Shown here: positions 56,960-64,000 of the stretch, in pieces | How positions within the stretch are numbered: position 1 is the first letter of the stretch | Layout of the letters: every line of letters starts with the position of its first letter | Assembly (NCBI GenBank): GCA_009776955.1 | Contig: WRMW01000004.1 | Span: 62,001 to 126,000, forward strand | Source: Clostridiales bacterium | Lineage (GTDB): Bacteria > Bacillota > Clostridia > Peptostreptococcales > Anaerovoracaceae | Length of the DNA stretch: 64,000 bases | Direction: 5' to 3' | Program-made: the position numbers and the translations under genes | The notes under the pieces: generated by a model | What the model was told of the DNA's origin: nothing | Database searches by the model: none | What the model saw: the letters and a program-made list of their open reading frames with translations, nothing else

Positions 56960-58726
56960 ATGAAGAAAATGATGACAGGAAATGAGGCGCTTGCCCGCGG
57001 CTTTTACGAGGCCGGTGGGCGGTTTGCGTCGGCGTACCCGGGAACGCCGAGTACGGAGATTCTCGAAAACCTGCCGCAATACCGCGATTCTATTTATTGC
57101 GAATGGGCACCGAACGAAAAAGTTGCGTACGAGGCGGCCTACGGAGCGTCGATTGCAGGCGTCAGGTCGCTCGTGACAATGAAGCACGTCGGGCTCAACG
57201 TGGCTGCCGACCCGCTTTTCACGGCAGCTTACAACGGCGTGACCGGCGGCTTTGTGATGGCGGTCGCCGACGACCCAAGCATCCACAGCTCGCAGAACGA
57301 ACAGGACAGCCGGCACTATGCCAAGTCCTCGAAGATTGCCATGCTTGAGCCTTCCGACAGCGCGGAGTGCAAGAAGTTCATGGCTGAGGCGATGCATATA
57401 TCGGAGACTTTCGACACGCCGGTCATGATACGCGTGACCACACGCATCTGCCATTCCAAGTCCGCAGTGGAGACCGGCGAGCGCGCAGACGTGCCGTGGA
57501 AAGTCTACAAACCCGACATACCCAAGTACGTTGCGACGCCCGCCAACGCCACAAAGCACCGCCAGAAAGTGGAGCAGCGGCTCATAGACCTTGAAAAATA
57601 TTCAAATGAAAGCCCGCTGAACTTCGCGGAAATGGGCGGCACGGACGTAGGCGTCGTCTGCGCCTCGGTCAGCAGGCCTTATGCGAAAGAGGTCTTTGGC
57701 GAGGACGCATCGTACTTCAACGTCGGCATGAGCTGGCCGATGCCCATCGAGAGCATACGTGCGTTCGCGGCAAAGGTCAAGACGCTCTACGTCATAGAGG
57801 AACTGGACCCATTTATGGAAGTCGCTATAAAGGCGGCGGGAATCGACTGCATCGGCAAGGCGAAGATACCGCCTATGGGGGAGCTGAACCCGCAAGTGAT
57901 AAACGGGGCATTGTTCGGGGTGCAGCCAGACTTCAAGACGGTGGATGCCGTAGCCGCGCCAAGGCCGCCGGTGCTGTGCGCAGGCTGCTCGCATCGAGGG
58001 TTCTTCTACACCATCGCCAAGAACAACAAGGACGGCAAGTACGTCATATGCGGCGATATCGGCTGCTACACGCTCGCCTGCAACCCCCCGTTCAACACCA
58101 TAGAGACGTGCGTCTGCATGGGCGGCGGATTCTCGGTGGCGGCGGGCATGGCGAAGGTCTTTGAGCTTGAGGGCGACGACCGCATCGTGTTCGGCGTTCT
58201 GGGCGATTCCACCTATATGCACAACGGCATCGTGGGCGCGATAGAGATCGCCTACAACAATTCCCGCGTCATCCCCTGCGTGGTCGACAACAGCACCACG
58301 GGCATGACCGGCCATCAGGACCACCCCGGCACGGGACGCACATTGATGGGCGATACGGCAAACATAATATCCATAGAGGGTACGCTGAAGTCGGTCGGGT
58401 TTGAAAAGGTCTTTACGGTCGACCCGCAAGACTTGGCCGCCATGCAAGCGGCGCTCGACGGGGCTGTGGCGGCGATAAAGGCCGGCGAAAGGTCGGCAAT
58501 CGTGGCCCGGCGCCCGTGCGTCTTGGTCAAGACCAGGAAGTTCGAGCGGGGGCTGTGCGAGGTCGATGCCGACAAGTGCGTGGGCTGCAAACTCTGCACC
58601 AAGGTCGGCTGTCCGGCCATTGCGATGAGCGGCAAGAAGGCGCAGATAGATATAACCCTTTGCGTCGGCTGCACTGTCTGTGCCCAGGTATGTCCGGCGG
58701 ATGCGATCACCACAGTGGAGGTATAA
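56960..58726 (+). CDS. iorA: Indolepyruvate:ferredoxin oxidoreductase, alpha subunit
   Basis: This 588-residue ThDP/Fe-S subunit oxidises aryl pyruvates from Trp, Phe and Tyr to aryl-acetyl-CoA with ferredoxin. N-terminal domain ALARGFYEAGGRFASAYPGTP, ThDP region ICGDIGCYTLACNPP ... LGDSTYMHNGI, and two C-terminal [4Fe-4S] motifs (CVGCKLCTKVGCP, CVGCTVCAQVCP). Length is usual. It is followed two bases later by iorB. GAGGAG lies upstream of the ATG. Confidence 0.96.
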   Translation: MKKMMTGNEALARGFYEAGGRFASAYPGTPSTEILENLPQYRDSIYCEWAPNEKVAYEAAYGASIAGVRSLVTMKHVGLNVAADPLFTAAYNGVTGGFVMAVADDPSIHSSQNEQDSRHYAKSSKIAMLEPSDSAECKKFMAEAMHISETFDTPVMIRVTTRICHSKSAVETGERADVPWKVYKPDIPKYVATPANATKHRQKVEQRLIDLEKYSNESPLNFAEMGGTDVGVVCASVSRPYAKEVFGEDASYFNVGMSWPMPIESIRAFAAKVKTLYVIEELDPFMEVAIKAAGIDCIGKAKIPPMGELNPQVINGALFGVQPDFKTVDAVAAPRPPVLCAGCSHRGFFYTIAKNNKDGKYVICGDIGCYTLACNPPFNTIETCVCMGGGFSVAAGMAKVFELEGDDRIVFGVLGDSTYMHNGIVGAIEIAYNNSRVIPCVVDNSTTGMTGHQDHPGTGRTLMGDTANIISIEGTLKSVGFEKVFTVDPQDLAAMQAALDGAVAAIKAGERSAIVARRPCVLVKTRKFERGLCEVDADKCVGCKLCTKVGCPAIAMSGKKAQIDITLCVGCTVCAQVCPADAITTVEV

Positions 58727-58728
58727 GT

Positions 58729-59310
58729 ATGAGTGATGTAAAGACTATACTGCTTTGCGCCGTTGGCGGGCAGGGGGCGATATTGACGAGCAATATATTG
58801 ACGGACGGGCTGCTCAAGGCAGGGTTTGACGTCAAGATGAGCGAAGTGCATGGCATGGCGCAGCGCGGCGGCTCCGTGACGACGCAGATACGCTACGGAA
58901 AGAAAGTCCATTCGGCGCTGCTCGGAAACGGGCAGGCGGACATAGGCGTGGCCTTTGAACGCATGGAGGCCGTACGCTACACAAGCTTGATGAAGCCAGG
59001 CGCACGGTTCATAGTGAACGACTTCCGTCTGACGCCTATGAGCGTGGCGGTGGGAGCCGCAGAATACCCGGAGAACGCCATAGCCGCGGTCTCTGCGGTG
59101 TTTGACACCGTGGTGGTGCCTGCGGCGGACATAGCGACCGAGGTGGGCAATGTCCGCACGATGAACCTCGTGCTGCTTGGGGCGCTCTTGAAGGAGCTTG
59201 GGCTTGCCGACAACCCCGATGTGGACTGGGAAGAGGTCATAGCCTCCGCAGTGCCCGAAAAGCTTCGCGATGTGAACATAAAGGCTTTCCGTGCAGGCGT
59301 GGGGTTTTGA
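58729..59310 (+). CDS. iorB: Indolepyruvate:ferredoxin oxidoreductase, beta subunit
   Basis: This 193-residue gamma-type domain begins VKTILLCAVGGQGAILTSNI and has SEVHGMAQRGGSVTTQIRYG, the hallmarks of the 2-oxoacid:ferredoxin oxidoreductase gamma/beta family. The ATG at 58729 follows GTGGAGGT. It completes the iorAB pair for aromatic amino acid fermentation. Confidence 0.96.
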   Translation: MSDVKTILLCAVGGQGAILTSNILTDGLLKAGFDVKMSEVHGMAQRGGSVTTQIRYGKKVHSALLGNGQADIGVAFERMEAVRYTSLMKPGARFIVNDFRLTPMSVAVGAAEYPENAIAAVSAVFDTVVVPAADIATEVGNVRTMNLVLLGALLKELGLADNPDVDWEEVIASAVPEKLRDVNIKAFRAGVGF

Positions 59311-59414
59311 TGACTCATTTGGGGTTTTAATGCGTTTTTAATTTACCTCAAATGGGGCTTTAAGTTTGTTGCGGTAAGATGGTGACAGCAGAAATCGAAG
59401 AAAGGATTGGAACG

Positions 59415-60125
59415 ATGAAAGTCACTATCGAAAAAGCGGAAAAACTGATGGAGCGGGCCGATGTGAGCTACGAGGTCGCGAACGAGGCGCTCGAAGCCGC
59501 GAACGGCTCGCTTCTTGACGCTATCATCGCCTTGGAGCGGGACGGCAAGTTCGGCCCTAACGCAGGGCGAGGAAAAGGAGGGGCTTCGTACTCAACGGCG
59601 AGCGACGCGTCTGCCACGTTGGTAGGCGAGTCGTATGGGGCAGGGACTGTGCCCCACAAGGAGGGCAGCGAAGCGGTGCTCCCCTCACCGCAACAGCAAT
59701 CAATACCAAATTTTACCATGAATCAAGGGGCGCAAGGGCAACAAGAGACGCAAGGGGCACAAGGGACGCAGGGCACACAAGGCCCGCACGGTGCGCATGA
59801 GCCACACAATTACCAAGACGAAAAAGACACCGAGTTCGAGGACAATATGCGTAGGTTCGGCGCATGGCTAGGACGCGTGATTCGCGCCGGCATAGTCAAT
59901 TATTTCGAGGTCTGGTACAAAGGCGAGCGTATTTTCTATTTCCCAGTGATATTGTTCCTGTTCTGCCTTATCTACTGGGTGTTCTGGTTTGCGGTCGTCA
60001 TTTTGGTAATAGGCCTGTGCTGCGGATGGCGCTACCGTTTTTCCGGTCCGCACCTGGGATGCGGCAATGCGAACGCCAATGTTAATGCGGAGGGAAACCA
60101 AAATGGAACGAATCCTCATAGTTGA
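59415..60125 (+). CDS. UBA-like/DUF4342 membrane protein
   Basis: Residues 1-45 are UBA/TS-N-like (KLMERADVSYEVANEALEAA, LLDAIIALERDGKFG). A low-complexity linker follows, rich in Gln-Gly-Thr (QGAQGTQGTQGPHGAH). The C-terminal part, NYFEVWYKGERIFYFPVIL with a membrane segment and GLCCGWRYRFSGPHLG, fits DUF4342. Function is unknown. The ATG at 59415 (GAAAGGA upstream) is preferred over a GTG/ATG 36 bases earlier. It lies just upstream of a response regulator and overlaps its gene by 23 bases, so a regulatory or envelope-stress role is possible but inferred. Confidence 0.75.
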   Translation: MKVTIEKAEKLMERADVSYEVANEALEAANGSLLDAIIALERDGKFGPNAGRGKGGASYSTASDASATLVGESYGAGTVPHKEGSEAVLPSPQQQSIPNFTMNQGAQGQQETQGAQGTQGTQGPHGAHEPHNYQDEKDTEFEDNMRRFGAWLGRVIRAGIVNYFEVWYKGERIFYFPVILFLFCLIYWVFWFAVVILVIGLCCGWRYRFSGPHLGCGNANANVNAEGNQNGTNPHS

Positions 60126-60837
60126 GGACGATGAAAAGCTGGCCCGCATGATTGAGCTTGAACTTGCGCACGAGGGATACGCGGCGGAGAAGGCGGCGGA
60201 CGGCGTGAGCGGGCTCAAGACGGCGGAGGAAGGCGACTACGACCTGATACTGCTCGATATCATGTTGCCAGGCATGAGCGGCGTCGAGGTCTTGCGCCGC
60301 CTGCGAAAGTCTAAAGAGACGCCCGTGATATTGCTTACGGCGCGTGACGAGACGGTGGACAAGGTGCTAGGGCTCGACAGCGGGGCGGACGACTATGTCA
60401 CCAAGCCGTTTGCCATAGAGGAACTTTTGGCGCGAATACGCGCGGCGGTGCGGGTGTCACGCAAGGCGGCGTCCGGCGTCGGTGCGAACGCAAATGACGC
60501 AGGCAATGCGGATGGCATTCTTGAATTTGAAAAACTGCGTGTAAACAAAGAGGCGCACAGGACGGTTTTCATGGAGAAATCCGGCAAAGGCAAAAAGGAA
60601 GAGGAAACAGAGCTCGAGCTTACGCACAAGGAGTTTGAGCTATTGACCTGCCTGCTCGAAAACAAAGGCCGCGTTATGAGCCGCGAAGCTCTGCTGAACA
60701 AAGTCTGGGGCTACGACTATATAGGCGAGACAAACGTGGTGGACGTCTACGTAAGGTTTTTGCGAAGCAAGATAGATGAACGTTTTGACACAAAAGTGAT
60801 CACGACGGTGCGTGGGGCGGGGTACAAAATCGGATGA
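60103..60837 (+). CDS. OmpR-family response regulator
   Basis: The receiver domain has the acidic pocket ILIVEDDEK, phospho-Asp in LILLDIMLPGMSG and Lys in DYVTKPFA. The C-terminal winged helix is LTHKEFELLTCLLENKG ... VDVYVRFLRSKID. An insert rich in Gly/Lys lies at the start of the winged helix domain. The ATG at 60103 has GGAGGG upstream. Its stop overlaps the histidine kinase start (ATGA). Confidence 0.95.
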   Translation: MERILIVEDDEKLARMIELELAHEGYAAEKAADGVSGLKTAEEGDYDLILLDIMLPGMSGVEVLRRLRKSKETPVILLTARDETVDKVLGLDSGADDYVTKPFAIEELLARIRAAVRVSRKAASGVGANANDAGNADGILEFEKLRVNKEAHRTVFMEKSGKGKKEEETELELTHKEFELLTCLLENKGRVMSREALLNKVWGYDYIGETNVVDVYVRFLRSKIDERFDTKVITTVRGAGYKIG

Positions 60838-62126
60838 GCGCGGACAAGACGGCCAATAAAAAACTGCCTAGCGACCACAGGCGCATCGCATGGCGGCTGT
60901 CAGGCCGCATCGCGGGAGGGCAGATCGCCGCCTTTATCCTTATAGATGCAATACTGCTGTTTATGATAGCGATATCGTGGGCGGACGAGGCCGCGCTGAG
61001 GACTGTATTCAATGAGGACCTGAATATAATAGCGGCGGTCGAATGGCTGAGGAGCATACGATACCTCGATATCGGCTCACTGTGGGCGCTCGTGACCATC
61101 GGTGTGGTGCAGATACTTTTGGTGATAGGGCAGGCCGTAGAGTCGCGAAAGTATATACGTGAGCTGCTTGAGCCTTTGAGGGAGCTCAGGGTGGCGGCTG
61201 ACGCCTTTGCCGGAGCGGCGGCGGAAGCGGGCGGCGTACGTGGCGCAAACGTCAGTTCGGAAGCGCTGCGTCGTATGGCGGAGGCGCTAAGCCAAGTGGA
61301 GGCAGGGGACATGAACCCACATATCGCGGCGGAAGCCGTGTCGCCGGAGCTGAGGCCGTTGCTTGCGGAAATCACAGATATGCTCGACCGGCTGGAGGGC
61401 GCGTATGCGGCACAGACCAAATTCGTATCGGACGCGTCGCACGAGCTTAGGACGCCCATAGCCGTAATACAGGGCTATGCAAACCTTTTGTCGAGGTGGG
61501 GAAGCGAGGACCCCGAAACTTTGAAAGAATCCATCGAAGCAATCAGGTCTGAAGCCGAGTCGATGAAAAGGCTCGTCAACCAATTGCTCTTTCTGGCGAG
61601 GGGCGACAGCGACACATTGGCGCTCAATTTTGAACGCATCGACTTGGTGGACATTGCGGGCGAGGTGCTGCGTGAAGCCCTTATGCTAGAGGAAGGTCAT
61701 GGAGAGGGCGATGCAGAGGGTGCGTCCGGCTCCCATGAAATCGAGGCACGGCTGCCGGAAAGCGGCGTCTATGTGAGCGCGGATCCAGCGCTTGTCAAGC
61801 AGCTTGTTCGCATACTTGTGGACAACAGCCTGAAATACACCCCATCGGGCGGGGGCATAATGCTGTCAGTCTCGGCGGAGCCTGATACGGTACGGGCTTT
61901 GGTCGTGGTGCAGGACGAGGGCGAAGGCATACCGGCCGAGGCCCTGCCGCATATATTTGACCGCTTCGTGCGTGTCGACGAGGCAAGGACACGCAACGCA
62001 GGCGGCGCAGGGCTTGGACTCTCGATCGCCAGGCAGATAGCCGAACGTCACGGGGGGTCGCTTGAGGTCTATAGCATCGAGGGCGCCGGAAGCCGCTTTA
62101 CGGCGGCCCTGCCGCTGATATCGTAG
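60834..62126 (+). CDS. Sensor histidine kinase
   Basis: This 430-residue kinase has two membrane segments (about 28-48 and 82-102) with a short extracellular loop of about 33 residues. A HAMP-like segment precedes the HisKA box DASHELRTPIAVIQGYANLL. The ATPase motifs are VDNSLKYTPSGG, DEGEGIP and GGAGLGLSIARQIAERHGG. It forms a two-component system with the upstream regulator. The small sensor loop suggests membrane or intramembrane sensing, and the signal is unknown. Confidence 0.95.
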   Translation: MSADKTANKKLPSDHRRIAWRLSGRIAGGQIAAFILIDAILLFMIAISWADEAALRTVFNEDLNIIAAVEWLRSIRYLDIGSLWALVTIGVVQILLVIGQAVESRKYIRELLEPLRELRVAADAFAGAAAEAGGVRGANVSSEALRRMAEALSQVEAGDMNPHIAAEAVSPELRPLLAEITDMLDRLEGAYAAQTKFVSDASHELRTPIAVIQGYANLLSRWGSEDPETLKESIEAIRSEAESMKRLVNQLLFLARGDSDTLALNFERIDLVDIAGEVLREALMLEEGHGEGDAEGASGSHEIEARLPESGVYVSADPALVKQLVRILVDNSLKYTPSGGGIMLSVSAEPDTVRALVVVQDEGEGIPAEALPHIFDRFVRVDEARTRNAGGAGLGLSIARQIAERHGGSLEVYSIEGAGSRFTAALPLIS

Positions 62127-62167
62127 AGGCCGCCCCAAAAAGCAAACAAAGCCGTAACAAAATTGTT

Positions 62168-62211
62168 ATTGAACTTATGTTCGCACTATTGTACAATAGA
62201 ACATAAGTTCG
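62168..62211 (+). promoter_or_regulatory. SOS-type promoter with two LexA boxes
   Basis: TTGAAC (62169-62174), a 17-bp spacer and TACAAT (62192-62197) form the promoter. TGAACTTATGTTCG (62170-62183) covers the -35 and AGAACATAAGTTCG (62198-62211) abuts the -10. Both fit the Firmicutes LexA pattern GAAC-N4-GTTC, centre to centre 28 bp apart. Confidence 0.85.
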
Positions 62212-62237
62212 TTATCGTATGTTCGAGAGGGGTTGCT

Positions 62238-63716
62238 ATGGAGAGCGGGACGTTTGAAAAACTGACGGTACTAGGGGAGAGCGCGAAATATGACGTATCG
62301 TGTTCGAGCAGCGGCCACGCACGCGTGAACGTAGGGCGTATCGGGTCGGCGGCGTGCGCGGGCATATGCCACACATGGACATCGGATGGGCGTTGCCTGT
62401 CCCTGCTAAAGGTGCTGCTGTCGAACGATTGCGTCTATGACTGCAAGTATTGCGTCAACAGGCGGACGGCGGACGGGGCGCGCAGGACGTTTGAGCCCAA
62501 GGAGCTTGCGGAGCTTACCATCGAGTTTTACCGCCGCAATTATATCGAGGGGCTGTTCCTGTCGTCGGCGGTGCTTGTGTCGCCCGACCACACGGCGGAG
62601 CGTATGTATGAATGCCTGTGGCTGCTGCGTGAGGTCCATGGCTTTGCAGGCTATATACACGCGAAGATCGTGCCAGGGGTGTCGCCGGAGCTGCTTACGC
62701 AGATAGGCTTGGTCGCCGACCGCCTTTCCGTCAATATCGAGATGCCGACTTCGCAGAGCCTGTCGCTGCTTGCGCCTCAAAAGAAGCCGGAGGCGATATT
62801 CGCGCCCATGACGCAGATCACGAGGACGCAGATGGAGCAGAGGACGCTAAAAGCCGCCGGGAATATGCAGCGGCTGAGGCCGGCAGGGTACGAGGGCATC
62901 GACATGGGCGGGACAGGGCTTTACGTGGGCGAGGGGGCAGGGGGCGAGGCGGGCGCCCTTACGTCGACGCCGCGGAAAACCGGCGGGCATATCGTCAGCG
63001 AAAGCAGGCGCAAGACATGGAACGAAAAATTCGCCCCGGCGGGGCAGACGACGCAGATGCTTATAGGCGCCTCGCCGGAAAGCGACCGCCAGATACTCCA
63101 TATGAGCGAGGCGCTTTACAGACGCTTCACCATGAAGCGGGTGTATTTTTCCGCCTATATCCCTGTGGTGGACGCGCCGGAGCTTCCGTCCCTGCTTTCG
63201 CCGCCGCCGCTACGTCGGGAGCATAGGCTCTACCAGGCGGACTGGCTGCTGAGGTTTTACGGATTCTCGGCGGACGAGATACTTACGGAGACGGAGCCGA
63301 ACCTTGACTACGACCTAGATCCGAAAGTGATATGGGCGTTACGGCATATAGACGCATTCCCGATAGAGGTAAATACGGCGTCCGAGGCGGAGCTGCTTCG
63401 CATCCCAGGCATCGGGAACGTGTCGGCAAGGCGGATACTCCGTCAGCGGAGGGTGCAGAAAGTCCGCTATGAAGACCTGAAAAAGATGGGGGTCGTAATG
63501 AAGCGGGCACGGTATTTCCTGACTTGCGGCGGGAGGTATCACGGCGGCAAGGAGCAAGAGGCGGAGAAGCTGCGGACGGTTTTTATGCTGGAAAGCCGGG
63601 CGGCAGAGGACGCGGCGGCCTTGATGAACCCCGGCACGCTCAACGCCGCCGACATCCGCAGGGCTCTCGGCGGCGGCGAAAAACCGCAGATATCATTATT
63701 CGAGGCATCGCTATGA
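62238..63716 (+). CDS. Putative DNA modification/repair radical SAM protein
   Basis: This 492-residue radical SAM protein is related to the family named 'putative DNA modification/repair radical SAM protein' (TIGR03916 type). The SAM cluster motif is NDCVYDCKYCVNRR. A C-terminal helix-hairpin-helix (VNTASEAELLRIPGIGNVSARRIL) should bind DNA. The ATG at 62238 follows GAGAGGGG. Earlier in-frame codons overlap the LexA boxes. The next gene overlaps by ATGA and is its usual partner. SOS control fits a repair role, though the exact lesion or reaction is unknown. Confidence 0.9.
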   Translation: MESGTFEKLTVLGESAKYDVSCSSSGHARVNVGRIGSAACAGICHTWTSDGRCLSLLKVLLSNDCVYDCKYCVNRRTADGARRTFEPKELAELTIEFYRRNYIEGLFLSSAVLVSPDHTAERMYECLWLLREVHGFAGYIHAKIVPGVSPELLTQIGLVADRLSVNIEMPTSQSLSLLAPQKKPEAIFAPMTQITRTQMEQRTLKAAGNMQRLRPAGYEGIDMGGTGLYVGEGAGGEAGALTSTPRKTGGHIVSESRRKTWNEKFAPAGQTTQMLIGASPESDRQILHMSEALYRRFTMKRVYFSAYIPVVDAPELPSLLSPPPLRREHRLYQADWLLRFYGFSADEILTETEPNLDYDLDPKVIWALRHIDAFPIEVNTASEAELLRIPGIGNVSARRILRQRRVQKVRYEDLKKMGVVMKRARYFLTCGGRYHGGKEQEAEKLRTVFMLESRAAEDAAALMNPGTLNAADIRRALGGGEKPQISLFEASL

Positions 63717-64000
63717 ATTATATTTACGACAACACATATGAAGGCTTCCTGACCTGCGCCTACCATCACTGGTACACCGAAAAGGCCGAAGGGATTTTCC
63801 CGGACGAGCTATACCAGCTTGACTTATGTCGCTACGCCATGAGCGTCGAAACGGACGCGGCCAAAGCCGAGCGGGTGCTTGACGCCGTAAACGCAAGGAT
63901 CTCGACTTGGGACGCAGAACGCATCTACAAGGTCTTTTGCTCAAACGAGCCGGAAAAGGAAATGAAGATGCTGCGGTATATAGCGCTTGGCTTCAGGCAC
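63713..64000 (+). CDS. TIGR03915-type DNA metabolism protein (partial, cut by window end)
   Basis: The first 96 residues begin MNYIYDNTYEGFLTCAYHHW and continue GIFPDELYQLDLCRYAMSV. This matches the start of the 'probable DNA metabolism protein' family (TIGR03915), which is typically encoded next to the radical SAM repair protein and in full-length members carries a uracil-DNA-glycosylase-like part. Only the N-terminal end is in the window. It is translationally coupled to the previous gene. Confidence 0.85.
   Translation, partial: MNYIYDNTYEGFLTCAYHHWYTEKAEGIFPDELYQLDLCRYAMSVETDAAKAERVLDAVNARISTWDAERIYKVFCSNEPEKEMKMLRYIALGFRH

Noticed and set aside
1-64000. CRISPR arrays, rRNA genes, complete insertion sequences or prophage
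   Set aside because: No array with unique spacers, no transposase or integrase motif and no rRNA sequence was recognised in the window. The repeats found are all coding or hairpin repeats.

Overview
The window reads as a GC-rich chromosome segment of a strictly anaerobic, fermentative member of the Clostridia (Firmicutes). The basis is gene content: ferredoxin- and NADH-linked flavin/iron-sulfur enzymes, indolepyruvate:ferredoxin oxidoreductase, a 4-hydroxybutyrate/crotonyl-CoA fermentation operon, coenzyme-B12-dependent methylmalonyl-CoA mutase, acetate kinase, DUF4342 and DUF6591-type proteins, AGGAGG-type ribosome sites and sigma-A promoters. An amino-acid fermenting lineage is plausible, but the genus cannot be fixed from the sequence alone.

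Layout. 1-1.6 kb: end of a DUF6591-like protein and two hicAB toxin-antitoxin loci, the second with a broken hicA. 1.65-3.7 kb: tRNA-Val, RidA, a papain-fold-like protein and an isochorismatase-family hydrolase. 3.7-9.65 kb: a NuoE/NuoF/NuoG-like soluble oxidoreductase whose third subunit has a GltD-type flavoprotein domain built in. 9.6-14.4 kb: thiamine pyrophosphokinase and the abfD-abfT-abfH 4-hydroxybutyrate operon. 14.5-21.5 kb: ssb, methylmalonyl-CoA mutase (two subunits), a MeaB-epimerase fusion, succinate-semialdehyde dehydrogenase, asd and dapB. 21.5-23 kb (minus): ackA and rpmF. 23-29.5 kb: ftsK, rimO, pgsA, cinA. 29.5-32.2 kb (minus): recA, an unknown acidic protein, murI. 32.3-36.8 kb: pepF, NAD kinase and an rluD-type gene, the last flanked by two look-alike loci that resemble type I toxin-antitoxin systems. 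37.4-46.2 kb: one gene for a 2903-residue secreted repeat protein. 46.3-46.8 kb: a small toxin-antitoxin-like pair. 46.9-51.5 kb: ilvC, ilvB, NYN-LOTUS protein, phosphoesterase. 51.5-53.9 kb (minus): M29 aminopeptidase and Fe-S aldo/keto reductase. 54-55.5 kb: diacylglycerol-kinase-like gene and five tRNAs. 55.6-64 kb: prsA (minus), iorAB, DUF4342 gene, a two-component system, and an SOS-controlled radical-SAM repair gene pair.

How it works together. Epimerase, mutase, SucD, 4-hydroxybutyrate dehydrogenase, CoA-transferase and 4-hydroxybutyryl-CoA dehydratase form an unbroken chain between methylmalonyl-CoA and crotonyl-CoA through succinyl-CoA. The NuoEFG/GltD-like complex and IorAB supply or drain NADH, NADPH and ferredoxin electrons, and AckA yields ATP.

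Most unusual features. (1) A family of palindromic, coding-compatible repeat elements is inserted in frame inside housekeeping genes (twice in tandem in rimO, and two full plus two partial copies in rluD), each time in what should be a domain linker or surface loop. A different small palindrome sits in the ftsK tail. (2) Two paralogous micro-loci flank rluD, each with a 28-31 residue membrane peptide facing a convergent short RNA. (3) meaB and the epimerase gene are fused in frame while the internal ribosome site and ATG of the epimerase are kept.
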